From NCBI GenBank assembly GCA_020466095.1, contig CM035806.1, forward strand, positions 35,190,060 through 35,254,059: a stretch of DNA of 64,000 nt, in the 5' to 3' direction. Below are positions 36,601 through 50,321 of this stretch, in pieces. Source of the DNA: Chlorops oryzae (Eukaryota; Arthropoda; Insecta; Diptera; Chloropidae). Position numbers and translations under genes: made by a program. How positions within the stretch are numbered: the first letter of the stretch is position 1; each line of letters opens with the position of its first letter. The notes under the pieces were generated by a model. The model made no database searches. It was not told the DNA's origin and saw only the letters and a list, made by a program, of their open reading frames with translations.

Positions 36601-39600
36601 TACAAAATTGAAATCCTTTAAAAGACGTGTTATAAGGACACTATTAAATGATTTTGCGCTTTCAAAACTATTTTCGGATTTTTGGGTTGGCTTGGCGGTG
36701 GGATCGAAATTTCGAAGTTGTAACCGATATCAAAATACTTACTTATATAACTTATTTTTTTTTTTGGATTTTAATATTAATGATTGTATAGCTAAAAAAG
36801 GTTCAAAATATGTGTTCATATAAAACCAGGTATGAACTGGGTGGAACATATCCCAACCAGGAAAGTGATAATTTTAATTGAATGCCAATAAATCTGGCTT
36901 TGTTTTGACATCTCACTCACTTTGATACGTTGCAAAGCAAGGCATATGGATTTTGTTTTTAAATAAGTCAAACTTACTGGTGGTCCAAAATGGGTTAAAA
37001 GTAGTGTCCGACCGAAGGTGGATTTTGAGGCGAAGCCGAAGCCGAACAATCGGCAGAGTTGAAGACTTCGACGAAGACCGAAGGCGAAGCCGAAGATTAA
37101 GAATTGGCCGATCATGCCGATTACCGAAGCCGAACCTTCGGTCGGACACTAGTTAAAAGTATTCGATACTCGTCACCTGACGGGTGAAAAGCTTGGGTGT
37201 CTTCATGTTTAATCGATTTTGCCTATCAAAATTCATAATCGGAAAGACAATTTAATGGAGCTGTGTATTTGGCTCTGTTGAGAGAGTTTTTCATGTTTTC
37301 CAAAAAAAAAAAAAAATAAATAAATAAAAAAAAAAACCAAAGTCATAAAGAATTTCCTGTCTACGCTTAGTGAAACAATTCATCATCGTTTCAAGTCATG
37401 AGTGTGGTTTTAAATGCACCTTAGAATGTCGATCTATCCGTGGCGTAATATGAAACGCCAATTTGAAACTCATAAAAACAAGTTCTACTTAAAATTTCTT
37501 ATACCCTGAGATGATTAATAATGCGATTATAAATAAAAAAAAAATAAAAATAAATAAATAAATAAAAAAAATAATAATAAAAAAGCACAAATATTTCAGC
37601 ATATTTTAAGCTCATAAAATAAAAATTCACCGTAGTATCTAATCAAGTTGGTGTTGTACACGTTTATTATTATTATTTTTTTTTTTCTGTTGCGAAAACC
37701 CCCGGCAGGTGCAAAATGGTCTTCGGGTAACACTCAAATGAAAATGTTAGTAAATGTACAAGTCAATTATTCAGTCTCCTGGTAAAAAAAGTAACAAAAA
37801 TTTGTTCAAATAATTTATTCCCAGTATTTATATTTTTTGTTTTTTGTCTCCTTTTTCTATTCATTTTCGCTCTACTAACATTTTTCCTCGGAGATCATTT
37901 TTTTTAAGTTAGTATGAATTTCTATTTGCCGTAATGCGCTGACACATTAGATTGTTGAATTGGCAGTACTTGGAATAGCGTTTAATGCCGGCTCGGATAC
38001 GTTCAGATGCCGTGATACTATAATATAAATCCGAATAGCAAAGCATCTCACCTTGGCAGTTGCCGATCAAATATAGTCGCCGACAATTGTTTTATTGTGT
38101 AGAAGCTTTGGCTTTAGCTTAAGCTAGGCTTTGGCTTTGTTATTGTTATTGTTTTTGTTTTCGGTGCTTTTATTATACGGTCTTTTGCAATTTTCGAAGT
38201 CGTTTTGTTGTTCAATTTTATTATCGTTGGTTTTTGTTTGTTTGTGCTTTTGTATCCGATAAACCTTATATAGACCGTAAGTACGTCGTGAGCGTGCATC
38301 CGTGTTAATCGTTCACAGCTTCCACTGATAAATAAGGGACAAAGTACACGATACAATCAATCGGAATCGATGGAAGATCGGCCAAAACATGATGATGAAA
38401 TTTAGTATATAAGCTCACAGACACAGGCCCGCCGAGAGCATTTTTCTTTCAGCATGGAATCCTCTTTTGAATACCTGGTGTGAAAACTTTAACCAGGCTC
38501 GTTAGCTCGTTCTTATAGGCAAGGAATACTTACATACTGTACATATATCAAAACGATATTAGTACATTGAATATGAGAGCACAAGCTACGGTCCTTTCAA
38601 CCGAGAAATTTTTATACCCGGAATGAATATAGTCGTTGCAATACTGGATAAGGTTCGGACATGGAACTTTTTCCAAAAACAGGTTCTCATATCTAACAAC
38701 GTTCGTCACCATGGTTTTTTGAAGGACTAGGCCTCAGCTAGAAATTCATAGTAAAATAAAATTTTCCGATTCTCAAAAGCCCTTAAAATAGAGCTTTGTT
38801 AATTGCATTTTCTGTGCCCTTCTATGGAAAATCTTTACCGAGTATCTTACTATCAGACTTTCCGGCGCACTATGACACCCTTTAATAGTGATTTTTTTTT
38901 TTTTTTTTTTTTTTGTGTTGCAGCGGCAGTTGTTAAAATTTCACAATGTGATTCAGTTTGGAAATTTTTCTAATTCTGTTTTTGTTGTTTTGTTCTTTAT
39001 TCAAGCTTAGAATTTTAAAATATCAAGGCCTCTGCTCGCACACCCTACACGCCAAACGATCGGAAAATAATGCACCGTAGACATTGAGCTAAGAAGTGAG
39101 AGGGTAAGAATTTTCGTTAAATCTATTGTGTATATCTCGACGACTTCTCGTTCGGTCGCATCTGACTTGACTAGATCGATTGTATTACGCGAATTGAACT
39201 GGGAAAGTCCCGGGGGAAAAATTCAATTGAAAGAAATTCAAGCATTCCCCTCGAGGAGCTGTTAGTTATGGCTCGATAATTATATAGATTTCAATTGGGG
39301 TAAGTCCCCACAAAACTCTCAACTCATGCGACTTATGAATGATGCTCTGGGCCCTACGAATGATAAAAAAAAAAAGCACAGTGGGTAGGTAGTACCTACC
39401 TACTAGGTACATACGTGCTTGCTAAACACCAAGGGGCTTACAAGCCCCAAGAACTTTGCCTTCAATGATGAAACAACACTTCAATTCCAAATTATTCACC
39501 ACAAGTTTTGAAGCAAAATCACAACATCATGACCTGGGAACAGTTTCCGCGTTTGACATTGTTCTTTAAAAAAAAAAAAATAAATAAATAAATAAATAAA

Positions 39601-42600
39601 AAAAAATAAAAATTCAGAGACAAAACCGAAAAAAAACAAACAAAATTAAAAAAAAAATCTCTTTTAAGCCTTGACATCATGCGCGTAAGTCAAAAGCGAC
39701 AAGCCTCAATAGACGGAGCGGATGTGCATAAAGCCGCTTTTAACCAGGTCGACATGAAGCCTAGCACCGGAGCTACTAACATAAAACTAGTGGCGTGCTT
39801 TAGTATCTGGTCAGTACATCCGTTGTATTGTTGCAAAGCAAAATGCAAAGAAAAGTACGAAAAAAATAAAAAATTAGAAGAAATAAATACATTTCAAATG
39901 TATGTGGCTGTTGTTGTTGTTGTTGTTGTTTATTGTTATTGTTAAATGTTGCAAATGAAAAGTAAAAATTTTGAAGCACCGACAGCACCATGTGACACTC
40001 GCACAATTTGACTGACGGACAGTGGCGGATGAAGCCGCAAAAACTGGAAATATTTAATTCTGTTCACACGTTCTTCATTCGTTTGACGATAAATCAAAAT
40101 GATTTGGATAATAAAGACTGAGATAATGCCACCAGACATGAGCTGAAATTAATTTCCTCTTATTTTTTCACCTCTCCCCATATCTCGCTCTCGCTCTCCG
40201 CGTTCGCGCTGTTTTTGATGAAACTATTGAGCTGGTCTCGTGGAATTTACTTTCCTTTAATTTGATTATAAATAGAAAAATTTAAGAGATTTGAATAAAT
40301 TGATTTTTTTCTTTTTGTTTTGATTTGCTTCCAGCGTCCTCACAATTCTATTGTGCTGTGGGGATGTATGTATACATATACATACATCGCTATTCTGAAT
40401 AATATTTCATATGAACTTTTCTGCCAGTTTCAATAGAAATTTGTATTGAGACTGGCGGAAAAGTTCAAATGAAATACCTTGACGGTCCACCGGGCATTCG
40501 CTCGGTTACCCGGTGGGCCAGTCCGGGGCCTGTAATGAATAATTTTGTGCAAGGGACATGAGTACTGTTCCGGCGATACCTACTCACACGAGTAAAGTAC
40601 TCGATTCCTTATTCAAAAATGGAGTAGATTTTGTAGTCGATACTTTTCTACAAGAAAGAACTCGGTATCGAGTAGTTGAAATGGGTACTTGCTTGTTTTA
40701 AGTCAACAGTTGTTTTCGTTTCACAGGCAACACTGCACCAACAAAATTCAGTGGAAAATCTCGTTACGAATAAGTTGCTGAAATGTTTCGTAATGCCTCC
40801 TTTTGCAAAAGTGTTGGCAAACTTTGAAAAGATTTCAAAGGAAAGTGCACGCCGCAACAAGTGCAACTCAATTATTAAAAATTGCGGAAATACGTCAAAT
40901 TTACATACTTCATACTTAAGAAAACCATTTTGTATTATTAAATGAGTACAAAGTACTCGATGCTTTTTGAGGATAATTTAAAGTAGCATCGATACTATAT
41001 TCAAACTTTTGAAATGAGTACAGGTATCGAATACATACCGAAAAAAACGGAACACTAGACATGAGAAAAGAACCTTAAGCACCGAACAGAAATTGCTCCT
41101 AGTATTTCGGCTAAGACATACAGTGTACTCTCTCTTAAGCGGACACCTACGAGACCTAACATTGTGTCCGCTTAAGAGGAAAGTATTTGAGAAGCACAAA
41201 CACTAGAGCATTCCCAAAAGATGTCCGTTTAAGAGGGGTATCCGTTTAAGAGGAGTGTCCCCATCTTTTCACACAGGCATTGATTCATTGAAGTATTGAT
41301 TCATTTATTCATGCATTCAATCGTTCAATCGATCGTTTATTGTTTTTTTTAACATTTGAAACTATCTGAAAGTTGTTCCCCAAACTGCCTGCGGCCAAAA
41401 TACAATTGAAAATTAAATCCTTTTTTTATTTTATTTTATTTAAATTTATTAAATTTTATTTAATTTCACTTTGTTTGTTTTCCACTTAACCGCAAAGGCT
41501 GATAAAAAATTTCCATAACTTTAAGTCAATTTAAATGCGATGCACTAAAAATAATCGTCTCACGTCTAAATCGTTGGCACCGCAGCGTCGCACCTCACCG
41601 CACCGCGCCGTGACACTCGTTGTGGGGTGTCACGTGAAGCATTTAATATGGAGGAAAAATTCAAAAGTAGCAAACAATAGTAACAATAACAAAAATAATA
41701 ATAAGAAGAAAAAAAATGCTTATAATAAAACGATGACAATAATTTTTAAACTTTTTTCCCTACACTTTTTTTCCTCTTCCTCCTCATGGGACTTTTTTTT
41801 TCGTGAATATAATTGTTTTGGTTTCATGCCCAACTGCGTTTGGACATTGTTATTAAGACGGACGGACGGACAAACATTGAAAAAAAAAAAAAAATAAAAA
41901 AAAAATTGTTGGACGTTGTTTCAACTGTTGACTTTGTGTACTTCAACATTTGACAACAACAATGATATGAGTACAACAGCAGCAGTAACAACAACAAAGA
42001 GCAAACATTTTTTGGGGAAGATGTTTTCATTCGGAAAACGCAACAAAGTGTAACGTCACGTGAGCTGAGTTGCGTTGAGTGCGTCGGTGCACAGCCAGCG
42101 GAGATACTCGTTGCTCTCCTGTCCAACGTTGCAGAAGAAGTCACAGTGTGATGTTGTGGGACTTTGTCACGTCATTCCGTTGCTTTGGTTTCGAGTTTAT
42201 TAAACTCGAATTGAAAAATAAAAATCAAAATAAAAATGGAAATAAAAACAGATCATGTCTCAAGATAGCTACCGATAAGGTAACTTTCTTTGTGAGAAAA
42301 AAATTGTGCTCCTAGTCCACCGTCCACCGTTTACCGCTGCAACCCTATTGTGTTTGGGCGTGTGCGTGTGCGTGTGCGTGTGCGCATGTGTATACGTGCG
42401 GCCAATGCATTCGCGGTCGGTCGCCAACTTTGCATTCGATTTTAGCGTTCTATGAACGACCCCAAAGAAGGCCTCAACTCATCAATATCAAATCAAAACA
42501 AATGGATAATAACTCTCTTCGGGCAACGTGTATAAATTCCCGCAATGGCAAAGAATAGAACACGCGCCATAAGGCAAAGAGAATTCCTCTCCAAGCAGTA

Positions 42601-45600
42601 TGAAATTAATTAATTATAAATTTCCACCATAATAATGAGTGCAGCTCTCTTCTCCTTGTCCACCTTTTCGGTGTTTGTTCTTCTGCGATCGTGGTGCTCT
42701 CTTGCCATCTAACAAGGTAAAAGGAAAAACTACAAAAAATGGAAAATAAAAAATAAAAACTAATAAATAAAAATAAATAAATACAAAATAAATAAATAAA
42801 AGAAAAAATGAAAAGGAAAAAGGGGGGCAAAAAAAAAAGGAAAACAAAAGAAATAAGCTGTAATGTATATTTAATTGCCTTCGTTTCAATCGACGAGATC
42901 ATACGAACTGTTAATGAATTGTGAAATGCCATGTTTTTTAACCCAGAAAAGTCATGCATAAAAAGTTGCATTTTGTTTATGGCAACATTCCCGTGAATAG
43001 GCTTTGTGATTTAATTCTAATGAAAATGGCTTGGCTTTTCTTTCAGAGCCAGTGCCAGTGCCAAAGCCAGTGCCAGTGCAGTGCCGTGCCGGTGCCAGTT
43101 CCAGTTCCAGTTGAGCACCAGCGCGAAGCACTTAATCGAATTGCTTCAATTGAAGTTCATCATCATTTCTTTGCCAGTCATTTGAGTCAGTCCAGTCAGT
43201 CGGTAGCAATCGGCAGCAGTCAGCAGGATAGGTAGCCACTTGACCATTAGATATGGTCATGTTATGTTTCCAGAGCTGGATCTCTTTTTCTGTGCCGTCG
43301 ATGCCGTCGATGATGATGAGATTTTCATCATGCTCGATTTTATGGCATGATTTGTGTGTCGCATCAAAAAGGCTCTCATTCAATTTCCCGGCCAATAAAA
43401 CAATTAAGCAATCAATTGTTCGTTTCGATACGAATTACAATTGAGCATCGACGGTGGTGGCTTTCGTCGTTGCCAATTATTATCAAAATCATTATTTTCG
43501 ATGCAACCTTGCCAATTGTCTCACAATACATTGCAAGTATAAAAGCTCAATATGACAAATGCAAAGAACAACAAAAACTCGTTGAGGTTAGGAAAAAGCA
43601 TAATCTTTGATATATAATAATGATTTGTTGCTATGCCCAAAGAGATGCTGACCGATCGCAACAATTGACAGTTCCATTCGACGATTGTACCTACATACAT
43701 ACATATGTATTTCGAAATAGTCCAAAAAGGAAAGTATACTTAATTCAATTTATCTCCGCTTTCTCGTATCATCAACATCGTATTTTATCGGTTAATATAC
43801 AAATCAATAATATCGATTAATGCTTAAACCATTGATAGTCAAGGCTGACTTAAGGCATTTAAATATGTGCCAGTTTAATGAGATGATAGTTGCGCTCCGA
43901 AAAAACAAAAAAAAAAAAAGGATAGCGTTTATGTCATCCCATTTCAATTTATTTTCATTTTAGTTCGTGGTGAAATTGATTCACCATCGGCTGATCGATT
44001 AATTAAGACGCAACTGCCTCAAATAAGAATGCAGAGGTTTTCACCAAAAAAACACATTCTATCGATATTTGTGAATAATTTGTCACCAATGGCAAAACAA
44101 ATGAAGCTCCAAAATTCAGTAATCAAGCCTTTTAATGTGATTTTTTCTGTAAAGGCATCTCCTCAGTTCAACCTCTCCACCCCTCGACCGCTCGCTCCAT
44201 GGAGCTTTCCCTCAAAACATTCGACGACACGTCGCGACGTCCATCCGAACCATACCTAGACTCTCTTTGAAGACCCCCTTTGACGAATTTCCTTTTTAAG
44301 TCGCGACATTTTGAAGCAAAAAAGTGCAACGCAGCAACATGTTCGACATGTCATAAAACAGAAATTCTTCGTGCTTAGTTCGCGCTGCACATGATCAGTG
44401 ATCACATATAGGTTAATTGCATATTTATTGTTTTGTTATTAACATTAAATACCCTTGAGACTCATGAGAGACACCTTCATTAAGTAGCTTAGAAAACGCT
44501 TCAAACTGGTTGCGATTTCGAACGCAACGCAACGCAACGGAACGGACCAGACCAGACCAGATCAGAGACCACAGACTACATTCGTTAAGGATCGTAATGT
44601 AAGTAAGTAACTAGCGTAACGTAACGTTAAGCCAGACATTGAATTTTTCTCCGCTCAGTCGTATTTAGTCGTACGAAATGCGTATGGACTCCTTGAAAGG
44701 AATCGCTAATGAGTCATCACTACTTTTTTGTTATTTATTAAAATTTAATTATTTATTTTTTTACTCTTAAGTTCTTTTTTAGGATTTGAAGTTTTTTTGA
44801 ATCTTCTTGCTGTTGAAGACGGACACTAAATGTGTGGAAAACATTTCGAAAAATGTGAAAACGAAAAACTTGAGTCATCATTGTGCTTTCAAAACATTCA
44901 AGACAAAATTTAAAATATTTGTATAATTAATTTTATCTTAGACCATGGGAGCACTCCTACTCCTCATCTTCCTTCTACCTCACCACCACCTCGTATTCCT
45001 TCAGTATGTATGTATGTATGTATGTATGTAGGTACTTGATAAAGTCAAATGAAATGAATTGAAAATCTTCTCATGATCTCGAGCTTGATACCGCGCCTAC
45101 CTTGCCTTTGACTGCCATGGTTGACAGATTGCGCAATGCCGAAATAGTGGCAGCTTGATCTCAGCTAGAAAAAATACGACGGAAAAAACAAAACCAAAAT
45201 TATTCATATTGTAGACTTAATTTCCTTCGTATTTCTTGCATTATTCTTTGTACTTCGAATTCAAGAAGAAGAAGAAGAAGAAGGCGCAGACGAAGCAGAA
45301 GAGAACGATGGCGGCGAGGGGGTCGGGTGGTGGGAAAACAAATCGCATTGCACGCAAACGTGGAGCGGAAAAATTTGTTTATGAATTTTTCATAGGCCAC
45401 CGCGCGTCTTGAAACAATGCTAAAAACGGTTCGGTTGTTCGTTGCTGTAAGTTTTAAGCACGCCAAGAAAAGAAATCGAAGAAAATGGAAAATATTTTTT
45501 CAACAAAGGAAAACTGAGAAAATATTTAAAACAACGCTTCGCTCTAACCGCTTTTTGTCTTCGGTTTTAATTTGTATTTTTTTATATTTAAAAAAAAATT

Positions 45601-48600
45601 TTTTTTTTTTTTATTTAATTTTCTTTTCTTTTCGTTTTTTTTTTTTTTTTGTATTTTTCCGTGCCAAAATGAATTGCTGCATTGTTGCTGCTTGGGAATG
45701 CGTAAATATCCGGCATACCTACTTACCGGTACTCGATGGCACGACATTGTACCTCTGCTTGGTCGGGTGTACGTAGTACGTACACCCGTATAACCTTACG
45801 TCGTCTGGTGCGAGCGTTTTCGTTTCGCCTGTGCTTGCTATGGCTGTGTCCTCCACTTGACTTGACTTGACTTGATGTTGAAGAATTTTGACGTGTTGTG
45901 ACTTAAACAAGAAGAATCGACTTTAAACTTTTGCCGCGAGTGCGTTTTGTTGCCTTTTTGCTGCTGTTGTTATTGGTGTCTTCGTTGTTGTTGTTGCTGT
46001 TGCTGTTGCTGTTGCTGTTATTGCTGTTCTGATATTTTCCTCCGCTCTTCATGCAAAAGGGAAAATATTTCGAAAAAGAATTCGAGCCCTTCTATTTTTT
46101 GCTGAAATTGTTCTCGGTTTTGAGTAAAGTTCAGTGCGTTCGCTTTTTGAGTTCTTCAAATTGTAATGCACTCATGAAAAGGATATACTTACTTACCTAC
46201 AGTTGTGTCAAAAATAACAGAAGTGCTTGTCAATACATAGCATGAAAAAAAAAAAACAAAAGTTCAGTTCTGTTCATTTTTTCTTTGACTTTTTTCGCCG
46301 TCAGAGTTCAGTTTTTTTTTTTCTCAGATAAAATTGATTTTTAATTTTTTTTATTTTTTTTTTATTAATCACAACTGCGTTCTCCTATCTTTTGGTATGG
46401 AGTGCAATAGACACTAGCATTTGGTGGAGAAAGTTGCACATTTGTTCCAATAAAGAACTCATCTTTTTAAAGGGGGTTTCTTTACACCAAAAAACCCGCC
46501 ATTAAAGTTTTGGAGAGGAGCTCATGACTAAATCTTATTATTATTTTTTTTCTGATTTTCTGCCGAGTCCGGAGAGGCCTGCTGCAGAGTCATCGTTAAA
46601 AAAGGGATAATTTCCCTTCTAATCCAATGATCCGCAAGAGAGTGCCCCGAGAGTTGTTTAGATCACATATCGCAAAACCGTCTTCTAAGGTGACACAACT
46701 CAAAATTTCTCATTTTTCAGAAAACGCAAAAAACAAAATGCGTCGCAGTGTCAATCAAAGCAAGAAGAAAGGCATTGACGGGATTTTGCGGCTTTTTATA
46801 ATAACCAAAACGTAATAGAATTTTTCGTGCAGTTAGAGAGGTGAACTAAGTATGAACATGTTCCATATGTTAACTCGAAATTGACGATTTTTGAGTTGTG
46901 TCACCTTAGAAGAGGGTGTGCGATATGCTTAGATCAACAGTTTCTCGCGCTGTTGTTCTTATGTTAATGTTCTAAATGTTCTCAATGTGGGCACTTACAG
47001 TTTGGCAGTGCATTCGATGAAACGAAATCGTTTGTAGGTAGTAGAGCTGGAGAACTATCGATAGTTGCAACCATCGATAGTCTGGATAGTCTGATATATA
47101 GGTAGTGCAATCGGAAGATATGTATATTTAAAAATCTAAACTAATTTGATTGGCAAATTGCTAGTGATTTCAATCCAGCATGTTTGAGCTGTTTAACATT
47201 TAAATATGCACCCTTTCAAAGTTTTAAATTGAAAAATTAATGTTGATCCTATAATAAAAGCCATACTTTGTAACCATAGTATACGCAGCTTAGCATGACG
47301 CCTATAATTCTCATTTGGCTTGTTAATTGGGACACGTTAGACTCGCAGAAATTATGAAGGTTTTGTCCAACGTGATGAAGCAAGAAGGTGTGTAAGTTTG
47401 TCTTATTTATTGGGGAGCTATCGATATTTTGACAATCGATCGTTTCAATAATCGATAGTTTTAATAATCGATCGGTTCAATAATCGATAGTTCGAAAATC
47501 GATATTTCCGTTAATCGATCTTGAAAGCTATCGATAGTTTCCACAATCGATCGTTTCAATTATCGATATTTTCAACAATCGATAGTTTAAAGGGTCGATA
47601 GTATCGATAATTGACAGTTTCTAGAATCGATAGTATCGAAAATCGATAGTTTCGGTAATTTATAGTTTGGACAATTGATAATATGCGTAATCGAAAGATG
47701 AAATTTCGAGCCACTCTCGCCCTAATCTAAATAAGCGTTTTTTTTTAGGAATCTGTACATTTCAAAAAGCAGAACACCCTCTGTCACCGCCAGCACCACC
47801 TTTCGAATGTCAAAGAAAATTTCCATGAATCAAAACTATCGATAGTCTTCAAAAACTATCGATGTCGATAGTTTGAAACCATCGATAGTGATATCGGTTC
47901 TTTCTCCAGCTCAATTAGGTAGTGGAAGCTTTCTGTAGTAGACTGACCGAGAAATATGGTCCTTCCGATGGTCCGTATGCCTATCAAATAACCGTCTTAT
48001 AAGACCTCTTGAATTCGACCAACTTACTAACTTATGTATTTCGATTTCTGGAAAAAAGCAAAAGACCAAAAAATCCGCTCCTTACAGTTAGATAAATACA
48101 TACATATGTACATACTTAGATATATATTTTCACTCTCATTTCTCTACTCAAACACATATCGTTAATTATTTCGAAAAAAGTCTTCAATAAAAGGCGGCAG
48201 AAAATTCCAAAAAAATATGTATAAAGAAATGATTTTTTTTATTTTTGTTTTAACAACAATTTTTGAAACGTACTAAGCCGTTGAAGAAGAAGACGAAGAA
48301 GAAGGTTACTGCCTTCAAGCACCGCAAGTTCTTTCCAAATAAAATTGTTGAAGGCAGTTTTCAGTAACGCCTTCGACCGAGCGTTGCGTACAGAGTAGAT
48401 GCATCAAAAGCAGCAGACAAAATCCCTTAAAGGCTTCAAGGCCAACGTAGACATGATTTTCGAATCATTTTTTTTCGCTCTTTTCTTAACTTCAAAAAGG
48501 AAAAAAAAAAAACAAAAAAACAAAACAGTTTTTCTTTTCTCTCATAATATTTTATGAAGCAGCAACTCAACTCAACGTTCAATATTACTAAATCGACAGA

Positions 48601-50290
48601 GGAGACCACAAAGATCATTAAAGTTTCACGCATTCTCTACTCGCGATGAACCACAACGTTGATGGAATCATTCACATGCAATCGGAATGAACCCTCTAAA
48701 GATGCTCTAGGATCGTACAGGGTTACTACATTTCATGGTTTAGATAGAAGGGCGTACTTTGGAAATCTATTAGTGTGGGCTTTTCAGCACAAGCTAAAAG
48801 TGAAAAAATCTAAATTGCCAAAAGGTAAAATTGAAAAAAAAAGATTAAATTTTTTTAAAAATAAAATAAAAAATAAAATTAAAAAATAAGAAAATTAAAA
48901 AAAGAGAAAAATCTTAAGAAGAAAAAACATTGAAAGCTCAGTGGCCAGGCCACCGAAAAGGGTTCGTGTTAGAGCCGCCTTGTAACTTATTGACTTACAA
49001 CGAAAAATCACACGAGCGTGCGTTTCTGTTTCTTTCTTTTTTTTTTCTTTCTTGTTATTTTATTTATTTTTTCATATTTTGTGGAATATTGTAAGCAGTT
49101 AGCTGCAACACGTCGTTGAACGTAATTATTTATCGAACGCACGCGTCGTGCTGGGCTACCATCGACGTTGAACATCGAATTTCGAACGTGAATAGGCAAT
49201 ACGCCGGATTAGCGTACATTATGAGCTGTGTCGGCTCTTAAAGGTTATAAGATTTATGTGCGCCATTTAACGCGTTATTGGTGTAGCACTCGTTCTTTTT
49301 TCACTTTTTCACTTTTGGTTTTTTTCTTCTTTTTCTTTTTTGTGGTCGACGTGTGAAGTGGTTGAGTTATTGCTTCATTCGAACAGGAAAAGGAATTATC
49401 TAAAGCAATTGTTATGTGCGTAAAGATATACCTACATGCGTGCGTATTGAACGGTAAATTGTAGCGTTATTTTAGGAGATAAACATCAGTCGCACGATCG
49501 ATATCATTGAAGGGTCGGTCTTTCTAAGTAAGTTGCTATTGAAATGAATGGGGACAATTAATTCATTTCGATGACGGGAGAAATCAAACTATGATTCTAT
49601 CTGAGAAGATTCTTTTGGAATGAAAGTAGGAGCTTATTGATGGCTAATGATGACATCTCCTCCTTATTGTTGTATGTACATAGGTACATCTAAAGTAGAT
49701 TTTGTAATGGTGGATCTTCACAAAAGCTCTCACTGCATAACAGTGGCGTGTCCAGAGAAAGAGTGCTTTGATAGTGCTTAGATTTTCCACAGTGGTATAT
49801 TGAACAATTATAAGAGATTAACCAAAAAAAAAATTTGGGGGGCTACAGGAAGTTTAGAGAGTTATGGACCAAAAAAATCCGAAAAATTCATGGCGTCCGA
49901 TTTGGATGAAAATTGATATATAGAATAAGTGAAAAAAAGAAACGGATTACAACTAGTCTAATTTTGGTCTAGTTCCAAACTGGTCCAAAAAGGACCAGTT
50001 TTTTGAAAAAAATTTTGTGCTAAAGTTCTTAGAATTTTTCACTTATTCTATACATATATCAGTTTTCATCCAAATCGGACGCCATGAATTTTCCGGATTT
50101 TTTTTCGGTTTTGGCCCATAACTCTCAAAACTTCCTCTAATCCCACCAAATTTTAGCAATCTGTCGGCTTCGGTAAAACCAAAAGGCAAATAGAAAATTG
50201 GCGCATAGGCGGTTAACAAGACCCATATGCTTCAAAGCCAAAGCTTTTTGGCCACTTATAAATAATAAAAGACGGAAAGAGCTAATACAG

Positions 50291-50321
<31 letters not shown>

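Noticed and set aside
38612..38640. Third Helentron-like 5' end (TTTTTATACCCGGAATG)
   Set aside because: Only the first dozen bases resemble the family; no palindrome and no matching interior follow.
48299..48374. Short inverted repeat around GGTTACTGCCTTCAA
   Set aside because: Imperfect arms of under 25 bp with gaps and no recurrence in the window; not enough to call a hairpin RNA or MITE.
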